A stretch of DNA of 64,000 nucleotides. Source: Brassica napus. Taxonomy: Eukaryota > Streptophyta > Magnoliopsida > Brassicales > Brassicaceae. The stretch lies in NCBI RefSeq assembly GCF_020379485.1, contig NC_063452.1, forward strand, positions 37,090,650-37,154,649, read 5' to 3'. Under the pieces are notes generated by a model. That model did not search any database and had not been told where the DNA came from. It was given only the letters and a program-made list of their open reading frames with translations. Position numbers and translations under genes: made by a program. Each line of letters opens with the position of its first letter. Within the stretch, counting starts at the first letter, position 1. Positions 1 to 10,257 of the stretch are shown one piece after another.

Positions 1-11
1 AGATTGATCAG

Positions 12-347
12 ATGGTAAAAGAGATCTACAGAACTCTGGGAGCTGCAGAAGAGAGGCTTGATAAGAGATGTGATGACATCTATTTCACCTGGGACATTAC
101 CATCAGTTTTTTGACTTCTCAGACAGAGGCAATGCAGAGGGAGATAGTGGAGATTCAGCGATATATCGCTCGTCGACCAGAGGCATCAACATCGATCGAC
201 AGACACATCAACATATCGACCGACAGTAACAAAAGGACATCGATCGACGAAGCTATACCAACAAACCGAGGAAGGCTAGTAGCAACGGTGAAATCAGATA
301 TGTCTGATACAAACAACCATGGAGAGGAGATCTCAGCTGACGCATAA
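12..347 (+). pseudogene. retrotransposon ORF remnant with SIDR motifs
   Basis: An open frame of 111 codons encodes a hydrophilic, probably helical segment (EIYRTLGAAEERLDKRC) followed by a Ser-Ile-Asp-rich tail (STSIDRH, TSIDEA). After the stop, sense-like sequence continues for about 150 bases (KDKWRKGDEAMRDF), so the frame is probably a decayed piece of a longer protein. Its position upstream of the Athila-like LTR suggests the terminal, ORF1/env-like part of an Athila-group element. No catalytic domain is visible and I cannot name the exact domain. Confidence 0.5.
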
Positions 348-1278
348 GCTACACTTGTGAGACATCAGTTCAAACTTGAATTTCTTGGAGACAGATTGCA
401 TAGGATAGAAAATACAACTGCAACAATGAAAGACAAATGGCGCAAAGGAGACGAAGCAATGCGAGACTTCACTAGTACATGGTTCAACAAGAGCAGAGAA
501 GAGATGGAAACTTGATTCCCAGCAAGTATTTGCTTTCCACATTACTAACCAAATCGCCTCCAAAGTCAAGCTAAATGACTATAACAAAGCGCTGAGTGGA
601 AGACAACCCACTATTAGGTAATTTCTAATTGGTTTTCATTAGTTTAGTACTTATGCTAGTTTTGGAATTTTTGCAGGTTATAAAAAAAAAGAAAAGATCT
701 GAGTAGACGTTCGCCAAGAGTATTGACTGATGAAACACTATCGACATCGATCGACAGAACATCACCAGCAGCGACCGATGTCAACACCTTTACATCGATC
801 GACATCTAATCCGGTCTAGTATATCGTTCTTACTTGTTCATTTAAGTACTTATGCTTTAGTTTTCACCATAACTCCAACTGAATTTACACTGGGGACATT
901 GTTGTTTAAGTCTGGGGGAGGTTTACTGACATTAGTCTATTCATGAGTCTTATTAAAATATTTTCAAAAAGGTTTTTATTGAGTCAAGAAGAAGATGATG
1001 AACTTATTGATTTTGCTTGTTATCTAACCACACCATTCTAGACTTACAAGTTGCAGATAGCACTAAAGATACCGAAGTTGATCAACCTGTCAACTATGTT
1101 ACACTTGCTGAGAATGTTTGAAGAAACCAAAGCTGACCTCCAACCTAATTGAGCTCAACTCTGCTTGTCTTGGGGTTTGGTATACATGAGATCGGATTCT
1201 TCAAACAAGTCTGGAAGGTAAAACCTTGTGTAGATTTATCACTCTCTCTTTCTTTATTTCAAAATATATAGATATGAT

Positions 1279-1281
<3 letters not shown>

Positions 1282-1311
<30 letters not shown>
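1282..1311. repeat. (AT)n microsatellite
   Basis: A run of alternating A and T of about 30 bases in the non-coding 3' region of the Athila-like element. No matching run is visible in the related copy near 37670, so it probably expanded in this copy. Confidence 0.9.
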
Positions 1312-1315
<4 letters not shown>

Positions 1316-1352
1316 TTATATATAGTTATAGATAATAACTTTGGAAAAAGAA

Positions 1353-1540
1353 TTTGAACATGACTTGGTGGCTACAACCATTAAGGCTTGATTCAAAAGA
1401 ATTCTATAGGTAAAGGATTAGAACAGGACTTGTTGGCTACAACCATTAAGGCTTGATTCACAAATAATTATAGGATATATGTCAAGAAGAAGTGAACATG
1501 ATTTGGTGGCTAAAACCATTAAAGCTTGATTCATGGAAGC
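1353..1540 (+). repeat. three-copy ~70-bp tandem repeat
   Basis: Three imperfect copies centred on ACTTGGTGGCTACAACCATT followed by AAGGCTTGATTCA. The same triplicate lies at about 37678-37855 in the second Athila-like copy, so it is an ancestral feature of this element's 3' region. Its function is unknown. Confidence 0.8.
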
Positions 1541-1944
1541 ATGTCCAATCTTAGTCAATGATCTTGCAATATAAGCAGACTTTGGCTGAGAGAGAAATTA
1601 GCAGAGAGAGAGGAAAGAAATTTTTATTTATCTGCAGGTCCAAATACTTGTTTGAGCATCCTTGCATCATGTGATCGATACCCCCAAGGTAAAGCCTACA
1701 CTTTTATTTATGCAAGAATTGAGGTTGGTAGAGGGGATTGTCAGACAAAATTTGCTAAGTTATTGACTAGATGAACTTGGTTGCTAGACTAGGATATGGT
1801 ATAATATGCTTCTGAGATTAGGACTTTCTAAGGTGTTGATTCTAAGTTTTAAATCTGTGAGTCCCTGCTGTTTAAAAACCTCTTTCAGAGAGACTGACTG
1901 TATGTTTTGCTTGAGGACAAGCAAAAGGGTAAGTCTGGGTGAGT

Positions 1945-3205
1945 TGATAGGCAATGGATTTTACCTACTTTTAGACATGGTTTATAAGTGTTTTTATAAC
2001 TAATTATTAAATTCTAGAGTATATTTAGTATATTTATAGGATCATGAGTGATTTGGAAGAAAGTGATGATTTTGGAGCATTTTGGAGATATTTGGAGAAA
2101 GCATCCGAGCTGACCATCGAACAAGACCATTGGTCGACATTCAGAGACAATAATCGATCTATGCACACCCTGTGACATCGATCGATGGTGAAGCGCGCAG
2201 AAGCCCGTTTGGTTCCAGCCGACGTAGAGACCAAGACTTTACCAATTTACAAGATTACCCCTGACGAGTTTTAACCTAATTATTTATAGCTTGCCAACAT
2301 GTTAGAGGAAAAGTGTGCTTTCTTGTTTTCTTATTTTCACAGCAAATGTTTTCTAGGATTTTTAGTAGATTGGAGAGAAGATCCAAAGAGATTTGCGATT
2401 GGAACCCCACTGATATCTATCTATTTATCTATGCAGTTTTTATACCTAATTGTTGTTATGAATTGCTTAGCCATGTCTGAGTAGTTATATTGTTAGGTTT
2501 ATGGTTTAAATAGGTTATGAGGGATTAACCCCAACTATAGGTTGCTAAGTTGTGATATTCATCATTAGGATTGTCATTAAAGCTTGTTTCTAGATTAGCT
2601 AGCTAGAACTTGATCTAAGAGTTGTAGACTCAAGTCATCACTTGCATCTCACCCTGAATCCACCCTAATTGAGCTAGGATTTCTAGAGTAAGACGAGAGC
2701 TGATCTAGGAAGCCTAGTGAGCACAATTCAACCCGCGCGTAAAGCTTGACTAAACGCGTCGATTGAGATTTTAATCGAATAATCGATCGACGGTTCGACA
2801 AGTGTATCGATCGAAATTCATATAGAATCATCGATCGACACTTATATATGGTCAGTAGACAAACCTAGAAAGCGAGAGCCGATCGGTTTGTTTATAAGTG
2901 TTGAGCTCTATAATATCATGCATACAACTTATTAGACATTTGTAAGATTATAATTCTGAATACCTGAATGGAAACCCTAAGTCTAGCTATTTCATCTAAA
3001 GCACCAAAACCCCAATCAAATCAATTGAGCAACTGCCTTACTCACAAACCTGCTATTTACATTTAATCATAATCAACCTAGCTTAATCACTCTGATTAGA
3101 TTTATTAGGTTCCCTAGCTCCCTGTGAATTCGATCCCTAAGTACTGCAACTGAACCTCTTATTTGAGAGAGTAATTCACTCCTTAGGATAATTTGAGTGA
3201 GATCA
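1945..3205 (+). mobile_element. Athila-like LTR
   Basis: The LTR starts TGATAGGCAATGG after a polypurine-like tract and ends with GATAATTTGAGTGAGATCA; the related LTR at 38282-39642 ends AATTTGAGTGATATCA. Length is 1261 bp. It contains several ATCGATCGAC motifs (around 2170, 2785, 2830) and no gene. As it follows an internal region it is a 3' LTR. Boundaries come from alignment by eye with the other copy. Confidence 0.75.
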
Positions 3206-3448
3206 GCTTCGCCGTCGATCACAGAGTGTGTGTCGATCGATTATCATCTTTGATCATCGATCGCTAGGCTGGTCGATGGTCAGTTACGGGTATTTATCAT
3301 TTTATATCCAAAATACACCAAAATCACCACTTTTCTCCGAATCACTCCAAAACCTGAATACATACTAAAAAGACTCCAAAACAACTAATATGTAGTTAAG
3401 AACACATATATACCATGGCTAAAAATGAGTAAAATCCATGGTATATCA
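3206..3448 (-). mobile_element. inverted 5' piece of an Athila-like LTR
   Basis: The reverse complement starts TGATATACCATGGATTTTAC at 3448 and follows the 5' end of the Athila-like LTRs (the same order of CCATGG, 'TTTTGGAG' and TCGATCGA blocks). It is head-to-tail inverted relative to the LTR at 1945-3205, and breaks at about 3205 where that LTR ends. Confidence 0.65.
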
Positions 3449-3585
3449 CTAACCTAGCTTAATCACTGATGATTAGGATCTATTGTGTGCCCTAGCTCCT
3501 TGTGGATTCGATCCCTAAGTACTACAATTTAACCTCTATTTGAGAGAGAAAAATCACTCCTTATGATAATTTGAGTAATATCAAG
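3449..3585 (+). mobile_element. 3' terminal piece of an Athila-like LTR
   Basis: Resembles the last 140 bases of the LTR at 1945-3205 ('GATCCCTAAGTACT', 'CTCTATTTGAGAGAG', ending AATTTGAGTAATATCA). Together with the inverted piece to its left it forms a rearranged LTR cluster. Confidence 0.65.
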
Positions 3586-4420
3586 GACCAACGACAAGTG
3601 ATCAAATAAATCAAATAAATGCGGAAAATAAAGATAAACAACAAAACAAATTTAAGAAAAAGTAGATCTTTATTTTCAGCTTGCATATGAGCACTCCAGA
3701 GACGAAAACGTATAGGAAGTACGTCTGTAAACATGATTACAACATAAATCAAATAACATAGGCAGCAAAAGCTAATAAGTTCGCTAGCATAACCCCCTAT
3801 GTCGTGAAGACCTATGTGCGCCGCAGCTCGTGTAGAAAAAGATGAAAAATGCGAAAAAGACGAAAAAGATGCAAAAATGGTTTTATTGATTTTGGACTTA
3901 ACCTTATGAAAGGATGCGTACATACCCTTTCGAGGATCAAGCCAAACGTAGTTCGATTTACAAAGAGTTGAACAAGAGATCAAACTACTTTTGCGACGTT
4001 CGTCTAGTAATGGAGTGCAAGACATAGAAAACTAAGCATGTCGAGAATAGTGCCTAAGGTTTCTAAGTGTAGAGAGTTCTAAGAGCCTAAAATCTTCTCT
4101 TTCTCTTCTCTGCCCCGATTTTGTTTCTATATGCCTCTTGAGTCGGCCATCTTACCTTATCCATTGTTATGTGTGTTTATCCTCTCCGAAGATTTTTCCT
4201 TTTCTCCTCGAGATTTCAGTTTATCATCGGATACCTTCCATTTATCCTCTTTTCCTAAGTCTTCTCCAAGCCAAGTAAACCGACATTGCGATCTGGGTTG
4301 GTTCTTGATCGAAGTCAGATTGGGGTTTCATCGTGTTTTCTTGCTTATTTTCTTCGTAAAATTTAAACGGAAACTCTGATTGCGCGAAACGAGAGACATT
4401 TCGAACGAGATTCAAAAGAG
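3586..4420 (-). mobile_element. minus-strand LTR remnant related to the 12330-20672 element
   Basis: Read on the minus strand, this matches in order the distinctive blocks of the LTR at 12330-13971: the end 'TTTGGTCACTTGCCGTTGG' type sequence, the 'CGGCTTGATCCTCGAAAGGG' block (3905-3960), the 'GACATGCTC' block (about 4030), and further out the repeat block around 'AGTTTCCGTT' (4360-4420). It is diverged and truncated at about 3585. Open frames here are not genes. Confidence 0.65.
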
Positions 4421-4454
4421 AACATGATGAGAGCCTCATTTGGCAATGAGGGAG

Positions 4455-4785
4455 CAAGAAGGGTGACATTTACCTGATAAGGGAGAAGAATGGCGATGTT
4501 AACTAAGGAGAGAGTGAGTTGGCCGAAATTGACCATGTACAGAAGGAATGGTGACTTTGACCTTCTAGAGAGAGAGAATGGCGACATTGACCATCTAGAG
4601 AGAGAGATATTGGCAACACTGACTATATAGAGCGGGACAATGACGACATTAACCATATAGAGAGAGGGACAATGACGACATTAACCATCTAGACAGAGAG
4701 AATGGCGACATAAACCATGTAGAGAGAGAGTGGCGACATTGACCATGTAGAGAGAGAGAGAGAATGGCGACATTGAGTACATGAA
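4455..4785 (+). repeat. degenerate ~30-bp minisatellite
   Basis: About ten imperfect units of the type 'ATGGCGACATTGACCATGTA' followed by a variable (GA)n run. The most regular units are at 4560-4785; units to the left are more diverged. The array ends about 20 bases before the Tat-like 5' LTR. Frames through it are artefacts of the repeat. Confidence 0.85.
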
Positions 4786-4801
4786 AAAGGGTGGTAATGC
4801 C

Positions 4802-5318
4802 TGTTGGACCCAATTTTGAGTAATACCTTAACGGGCCGCGATCAAAGACATGGGCCTTAGGGAGCTGAAGCCCATAGCAAATAGTCAAGCTCGAGGAGGA
4901 GGAGTCGAGGTTACAGAGATCGTGGAACAAGAGACAGAGATCTCGGAGCAGTTACGAAGATCCCAAAGTTGGCACACTATAAAGGAAGAAGAAGGGAGGT
5001 GAAGAAGGACACATTGAAAACCCTAGAGAGAGCTACACAATAACATCGACCTTGTTTTCCTCCAGACCTTACGGATCTCATTTGTATCATTCGATCTAGT
5101 TCAACTCATTGTATTCGATCTTTACGGATCTCATTTGTATCATTCGATCTAGTTCAACTCATTGTATTCGATCTTATTCATCAATAAAGTCCATTTTTGC
5201 CTACTGGAAACTGTTTAACATCGTTGTGTTCTAAAGATATCGTTGCCTACATCATTTGTCTTCCCTATATCAAACCCCGATCACTATCAAATACGTAGTG
5301 TAGAATTTAGGTTCTACA
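4802..5318 (+). mobile_element. 5' LTR of the Tat-like element
   Basis: Begins TGTTGGACCCAA and ends GGTTCTACA (TG...CA). It matches 24749-25110 over about 360 bases. A TATA-like 'CACTATAAAGGAAG' at about 4974-4987 and a polyadenylation-like AATAAA (about 5185) are visible. It carries an internal 53-bp tandem duplication absent from the 3' LTR. Confidence 0.85.
5069..5173 (+). repeat. 53-bp tandem duplication inside the 5' LTR
   Basis: Two copies (5069-5121 and 5122-5173) beginning TTACGGATCTCATTTGTATC and ending GTATTCGATC. The 3' LTR has a single copy (about 25039-25080), so the duplication arose after insertion of this element. Confidence 0.9.
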
Positions 5319-5321
5319 TTT

Positions 5322-5339
5322 TGGTGCCGACTGTGGGGA
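5322..5339 (+). other. primer-binding site (tRNA-Asp-like)
   Basis: TGGTGCCGACTGTGGGGA lies four bases after the LTR. It partly matches the complement of a plant tRNA-Asp 3' end (TGGCGCCG...). The tRNA assignment is tentative. Confidence 0.6.
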
Positions 5340-5395
5340 AGATAAACGATAAACATTTTTCCTAAGAAACCGATCTAAGTTTCCTAAGCGCGACT

Positions 5396-7174
5396 ATGGA
5401 TCCCAACCAAACCATCGGAACCGCACCCTCAAGAGTCAACGACATCGATCCCATCGGATCTGAATCCGGGACCAAAGTAACACCAACTAGGTTATAGGGT
5501 GCCAACGACGCAACCGGAACAACCCGGACGCAATGAATCCCTCCGATCGCGACTTCAAGTCAAGATCAAAATATTCTGGTCAATCAGACATCGATCCCAG
5601 AACGAGTCGGGCCTCGAGTCTGGAACCATTCTGGGGACAGATAATCCACTGATGACATGACCCGATCTCAATCCAGACCAATTTCACCGACCCCTCTAGC
5701 ACAAGCTCGAGAAGGAATGACAAAACTTCGAGGAATACTCTCATCTCTGATCGACGAAATTCGTAACCAAAGGATCGCCAATCAAACCATCACTAACCGA
5801 CTAGACCAGGCTGAGAGGGAACTCGCAGAGCATCGAGCTGCAAACACTCGAGATAGAAATCAAACGCCCCTAGATCCGTAAAGAACGGTGTCGAACCCCC
5901 AAAGCACCGGTCTATTCGGCACTCCAGAGATCCCAAGCGCTCGATACGGACGCTACACGGGGGAAAACTCACAACGACCCCCGCTGCAGGGCATGATCCA
6001 CTGAAGCTTAAGCTACAGCGGATTGGACGAGATCGACACCGGGCTCCAACACCCACGAAGCACTCTGATCCACTTCCAGAACGGATCAACGGAAAGACAG
6101 GGAGAACCAAGAACACGGATCCCGCCGACGAACCATTCGATCCCCAAAAATCAAACTCCATCCGCCACGAGGACCTTCCACCAAGCGGGATTTGATAACT
6201 CTACAGAACAAGCTCGAAGGCATGATCTTCGCGGTCCCGTCAATATCAATCTCCAAATGGAGGACCTAGGGATCACGAGTGAAACCAAAGCGTTTCTGAA
6301 TTATATCAGGAGGAACGATGCCGAGCTCAAAAGGATACATGCGATCGTGCATATGGCAACGAGCTCTGCCCCTTTTACAAACAGAATCGCCAGCGTCAGA
6401 CTACATCACGTTGGGAAGTTAAAATTTCCCAAAAATGCAGGAAACACAGACCCAAAGGCCCACGTCCGAGCTTTCCGTTTAGCAATATCGAGAGCACACC
6501 TCACCGACGACGAAAAAGAAGCCGGTTACTGCCGCTTCTTCGTCGAGAACCTCACTGGGGCCGCCCTCGAATGGTTCACTGGACTAGAAGAAAACTCGAT
6601 TGACAATTTCACTCAGTTGGTATCTACGTTCCTCAAACAGTATTCAGTCTTCATAGAGACAAGAGTTATCGAGGCAGATCTTTGGAATCTCAAGCAAGCA
6701 CCTTTCGAGCCGTTGAGAGCGTACATAAACAAGTTCCGAGAAATCAAGGCCAAGATTTCGCATCCGAACAAGGTCGTTGCCCTAGCAGCATTAAAGAATG
6801 GCGTCTGGTTCTCATCCAAATTCAGGGAAGAATTGGCAGTACGAGCACCTATCTCGTTGGATGACGCCCTACACCGAGCCTCTTATTTCGCCACCCACGA
6901 AGAGGAGGTCGCAGCCTTGAATGAACAATATAGCGCGAACAAGAATAACGCAACCAAAAAGCCTGCTACTCCAAAAGAGCCAACCACCAAAGGGCAACAT
7001 TCCTATGCAATAAATAACTCGCCGCAAAAGTCTTCCACATACGACCTCAGCAAATACTGCGCCTTCCATGATCGCAAGGGCCACTCGACCGAAGAATGTC
7101 GAGCCGCACTTCGCAGACAAAACAAAAATAAGAAAACCACTGGAGAAGCCGGAGAGGAAGAAGAAGAGCAGTGA
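5396..7174 (+). pseudogene. gag polyprotein (Tat-like), with nonsense mutations
   Basis: Gag packages retroelement RNA. One frame runs from ATG at 5396 to TGA at 7172 but is broken by stops at 5495 (TAG), 5534 (TGA), 5645 (TAA), 5879 (TAA) and about 6002 (TGA). The N-terminal part has a coiled-coil-like segment (5690-5860). The long intact part from 6023 holds a retrotransposon gag domain (about 6400-6900; motifs KLKFPKNAGNTDPKAHVRAF and GAALEWFTGL) and a C-terminal zinc-knuckle-like CAFHDRKGHSTEEC (about 7057-7098). Several stops could be single C-to-T changes from CGA or CAA/CAG codons. The following protease frame overlaps its end. Confidence 0.85.
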
Positions 7175-8250
7175 CTCCAAAATCCAACCAAAAGGCCAAA
7201 TTCTCAACAAACAAAAGAGGCAGGGAGATCGAGCAGGAATCACCGAGCTCTCCACCCCCAGCTCCGAAGAAAAGAGTCGACATAATTTCGTGGGGGCCAA
7301 GCAACAACGCAACCGACGAAATAAAGAGCCAGACAGAAGGAAACATCCGCTTCGAGATCACGGTAGCAATCCGCACATTGGAAAAAACCGATGAGACCAC
7401 TCCTCCTCTCAGGGTCACTCAGTACAACCCAAACACAGAGTCCCCTCGCGGAAAAATCTCCAACTTCAAACGAAAGAACAAAATAAACAAAATTCGCGAG
7501 CTATTAGAAAAACCGATTGCCCAACAGATTCAAAAAAAAGACAGAATGCAGACCCTTAATCGCAATCTGTCTGGGGGGCAGAGACACTACCGACCAGTAC
7601 AGACTAAGAGATGGAATTTTTCGGCCCACGACGAAGGCAAAAAACGGATCGACTTCATTTACGGAGGTTCCAAGTTTTGCAATTCGGTCAACTCAATCAA
7701 AGCGTACCAACTGAGAGACGAAAACAACGTAGGAGTGAGAGAACCCCTATCAGGTCCCGATCATGAAATCACCTTTGACGAAAACGAGACCGCAGATCTC
7801 GATAAACCACACGACGATGCTTTTGTGATACGACTCGACGTCGGCGGCTGCAAACTATCCCGAGTAATGATCGACGCCGTAAGCTCGGCCGATGTCATCT
7901 GCTACGACGCGTTCAAAAGGATGGGATTCACCAAAGCACTCCTAAAGCAAGAGCAAACTCCCCTCATCGGGTTCGTAGGAGAAACCACTTACTCCCTCGG
8001 ATCGATCGAGCTCGCGGTAACCGCTGGAGAAATTAGGAAAATCGTAGAATTCATCGTGATAGACCGTCCAGCCCCGTTTAATGCAATCCTTGGGAGGCCT
8101 TGGCTATATAGCATGAAGGCAGTCCCCTCAACATATCACCAATGCCTGAAATTTCCAACCCCGAAAGGAGTCGAGACTATCAGAGGAAGCCAGAAGAGCT
8201 CCAGGACATGCTACCTCGCGAGCTTTAAGGACATCGAGCAACACCCTTAA
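7171..8250 (+). pseudogene. retropepsin-like protease region, altered active site
   Basis: An open frame of 359 codons overlaps the gag end in another frame; there is no ATG at its start (GTG). Residues about 210-330 form an aspartic protease domain: FVIRLDVGG, VMIDAVSSADVICYD, FVGETTYSLGSIELAVTAGE and the 'ILGRPWLYSM' flap/C-terminal motif. In active retropepsins the catalytic motif is D-T/S-G; here it reads D-A-V, so the enzyme is probably inactive although the frame is open. It ends LASFKDIEQHP. No RT follows. Confidence 0.8.
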
Positions 8251-8859
8251 TCAGGCAGCCAAAATCAACAACAAACGTACCTATGTACACGAAACATCGA
8301 ACAACAGACCCTTTCCCTGGGAAAATAATCGAACTACATTATGACTTGATTCCTCGTTGAGGGTACGTAGGCAACTCACGACACGAGTCCAGTCACCCTC
8401 CAACTACAAAAGCTCGGAGTAAGCATACCACAGCACCCGGGGAACAACGACACGACAATACTAAACTGTCTTCTTTTCACAAATCTGTAATAAAACAAAA
8501 CCCAACATCTTAATAAATACAGTTCTTAGATATCGCAGCTCGAGCATATCAGATTCCCTATATCTACAAATCGCAAAACCATTACAGTTGACCAAAAACC
8601 AAGACCTTGATCAAGTCTTCTGTTGCGGCCAACTCCGCCAACTAGCGCGACAAAGTTAGATAACAAAATCTTTTGTTACACCAAAACAGTCGATAAAAGT
8701 ATCTACAGCAGATCGACTCACGGCCCCAAAAGATCGGCCTCGCATAAACACAAAAATAACAGCAAAACAAATCGGGACTCACGATCCACTCTTTATTAAT
8801 AAATAATAAATAAAGCAACAAAAGCAAAAAGGGAAAACAGAAACAAAAAACCCCTAAAT
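8251..8859. other. spacer between protease and antisense gene
   Basis: No convincing gene. It contains 'CTTGATTCCTCGTTGAGGG' and TACGTAGGCAACTC (about 8346-8373), a motif that recurs in the LTR and 3' internal region of the 12330-20672 element. The A-rich right half borders the antisense gene's 3' end. Confidence 0.6.
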
Positions 8860-10015
8860 CTACTCTTCGATGCCGAATTCGCCATCCTCGAACTGACCAC
8901 CAGAGCACTTCGTCACTTCATCTGCACCATTCACCGCAGAAGAGTCCCTAGCAAAGAAATCTTCTGGCAGATCCTCCGAAATTTGCCAACGGAAAAATCC
9001 GAAACCGCCATCACATTGAGCTCGGACCCGAGCTCGACCTCCTTCGTTCGAAGTCGCAACATTTCGTCAAAGGCGAAAAGATTGTTGTTCATGATTTCCT
9101 TAAAGAGATCTATATTTGCCATAACCTCCCTAAGACGAGCTTCACAATCAGTTGCGGCCTTCTTCTTCTCCCACTTTTCCTTCAGAGATACCAACACGTC
9201 CAAGTAGCTGTCCGCCAGAGCCTTTTTCGCGTCATAAGCTGCACGACGAAGGTCGTCAGAGAACATATTAGCAGAAGATTCAACCTTCGCTTCCAAAAAG
9301 GAAACTTGCTCGAGGGTCGATTTCCTCTCGTTACTCACAACTCGGAGACGAGGTTCGAGCGAAGCCGCCTGATTCCCCAATATCTCAGCAGTGGCCAGTT
9401 GAGCGGCATCTGTACGCTCCCGATCTTGAGCCATCTTCAAACCGAGCTTTAGCTCTCGAACGACTTTCTTTATCTCGTAAAGCTCGTCAGAGCGCGGGAC
9501 ATCTTGCAGGCGCTTTTCCAAAGTCACCGCGAACTCGTTGTTAGCCTTCATAGCCTGGAATGTAGCAAATCAGCACAGACAAAACAAACCAAAGATTCAA
9601 TAAGGATCAAGTGTCAAAAGGAACGACCTTAGCATGAGCCACAGCCATCTTTACACAAGCCTCGCGTTCCGTCATATTTCACAAAGAAGGAAGCGGACAT
9701 CCAGCAGGTTTGAAGTGCCTCACCAAGTGAGCAACACTATCCGGATCTTCTGTAATAGGGCAATCCTTAGAGTGTGAGAACTGCCAATGAAACGGTTTAG
9801 CAACAGCCGCTTCACCTAAGACACCGAGACGATGGTCTGAGCCATTCGAGGTCCTTGGCCTCTTAGGTTGAAGCCCGCGGAAGTCGGGTCTCCTCACGAA
9901 GAACTTCTGTGAGCGCTTCGCTCACGTCTCCGGATCGAATGCATTTCGCATTAGTACTACAAGTTCGAGTTTGCACCTTATCGGAATCGCGGAGGTTTGA
10001 TCTTCTCGAAGCCAT
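8860..10015 (-). pseudogene. antisense gene 2 of the Tat-like element (coiled-coil protein)
   Basis: Runs opposite to gag. Start ATG at 10015 (MASRRSNLRDSDK); stop TAG at 8860. Readable blocks are HWQFSHSKDCPITEDPDS (about 9780-9720), a long charged coiled coil (9551-8990; EKRLQDVPRSDELYEIKKVV ... SLKEKWEKKKAATDCEARLR ... ANIDLFKEIM) and an acidic tail ending QFEDGEFGIEE. Frameshifts near 9900 and 8990 and a stop near 9690 break it. The tail is paralogous to that of antisense gene 1 (both have 'SLK.KW..KK' followed by 'ANIDL'). This is the kind of extra antisense ORF known from Tat-lineage elements; the protein's role is unknown. Confidence 0.65.
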
Positions 10016-10257
10016 GTTCCGTTGACAAGCAAAAAAACAAAATTAAACGACACACTATGGTAAGTCCCAGAACAAAGCAAAGCTTTATAAGGATCAAGGC
10101 CTCGCCGTATCTCAACGACCCAAACAAAATCTCGAAGGTTAAAGAAACAAAGATATTCTGAAACATTATGCTTATCCGTTAAGAATAACCAAGATACCAC
10201 GATCAGAGATCGCGAAAAACAAAAGACATTAAACAAAAAAAGAAAATAAATTTTTTT
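10016..10257. other. AT-rich spacer between the two antisense genes
   Basis: About 240 bases of A/T-rich non-coding sequence separating the end of antisense gene 1 (stop at 10258) from the start of antisense gene 2. It probably holds the 3' flank of one and the promoter of the other. No specific motif could be identified. Confidence 0.5.

Larger units (their letters stand above)
1..1944 (+). mobile_element. Athila-like gypsy element, 3' internal region
   Basis: This stretch precedes an LTR and is homologous to 36930-38281, which precedes the related LTR at 38282. Shared landmarks are a 'GCGCTGA..GACAACCCA' motif (about 588), a polypurine-like AAGTCTGGGGGAGG (about 909), a three-copy tandem repeat, and a second polypurine-like AAGTCTGGGTGAG directly before the LTR. 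The only coding remnant is at 12-347. The rest is non-coding decay with scattered TCGATCGA. The element's 5' part lies outside the window. Confidence 0.75.
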
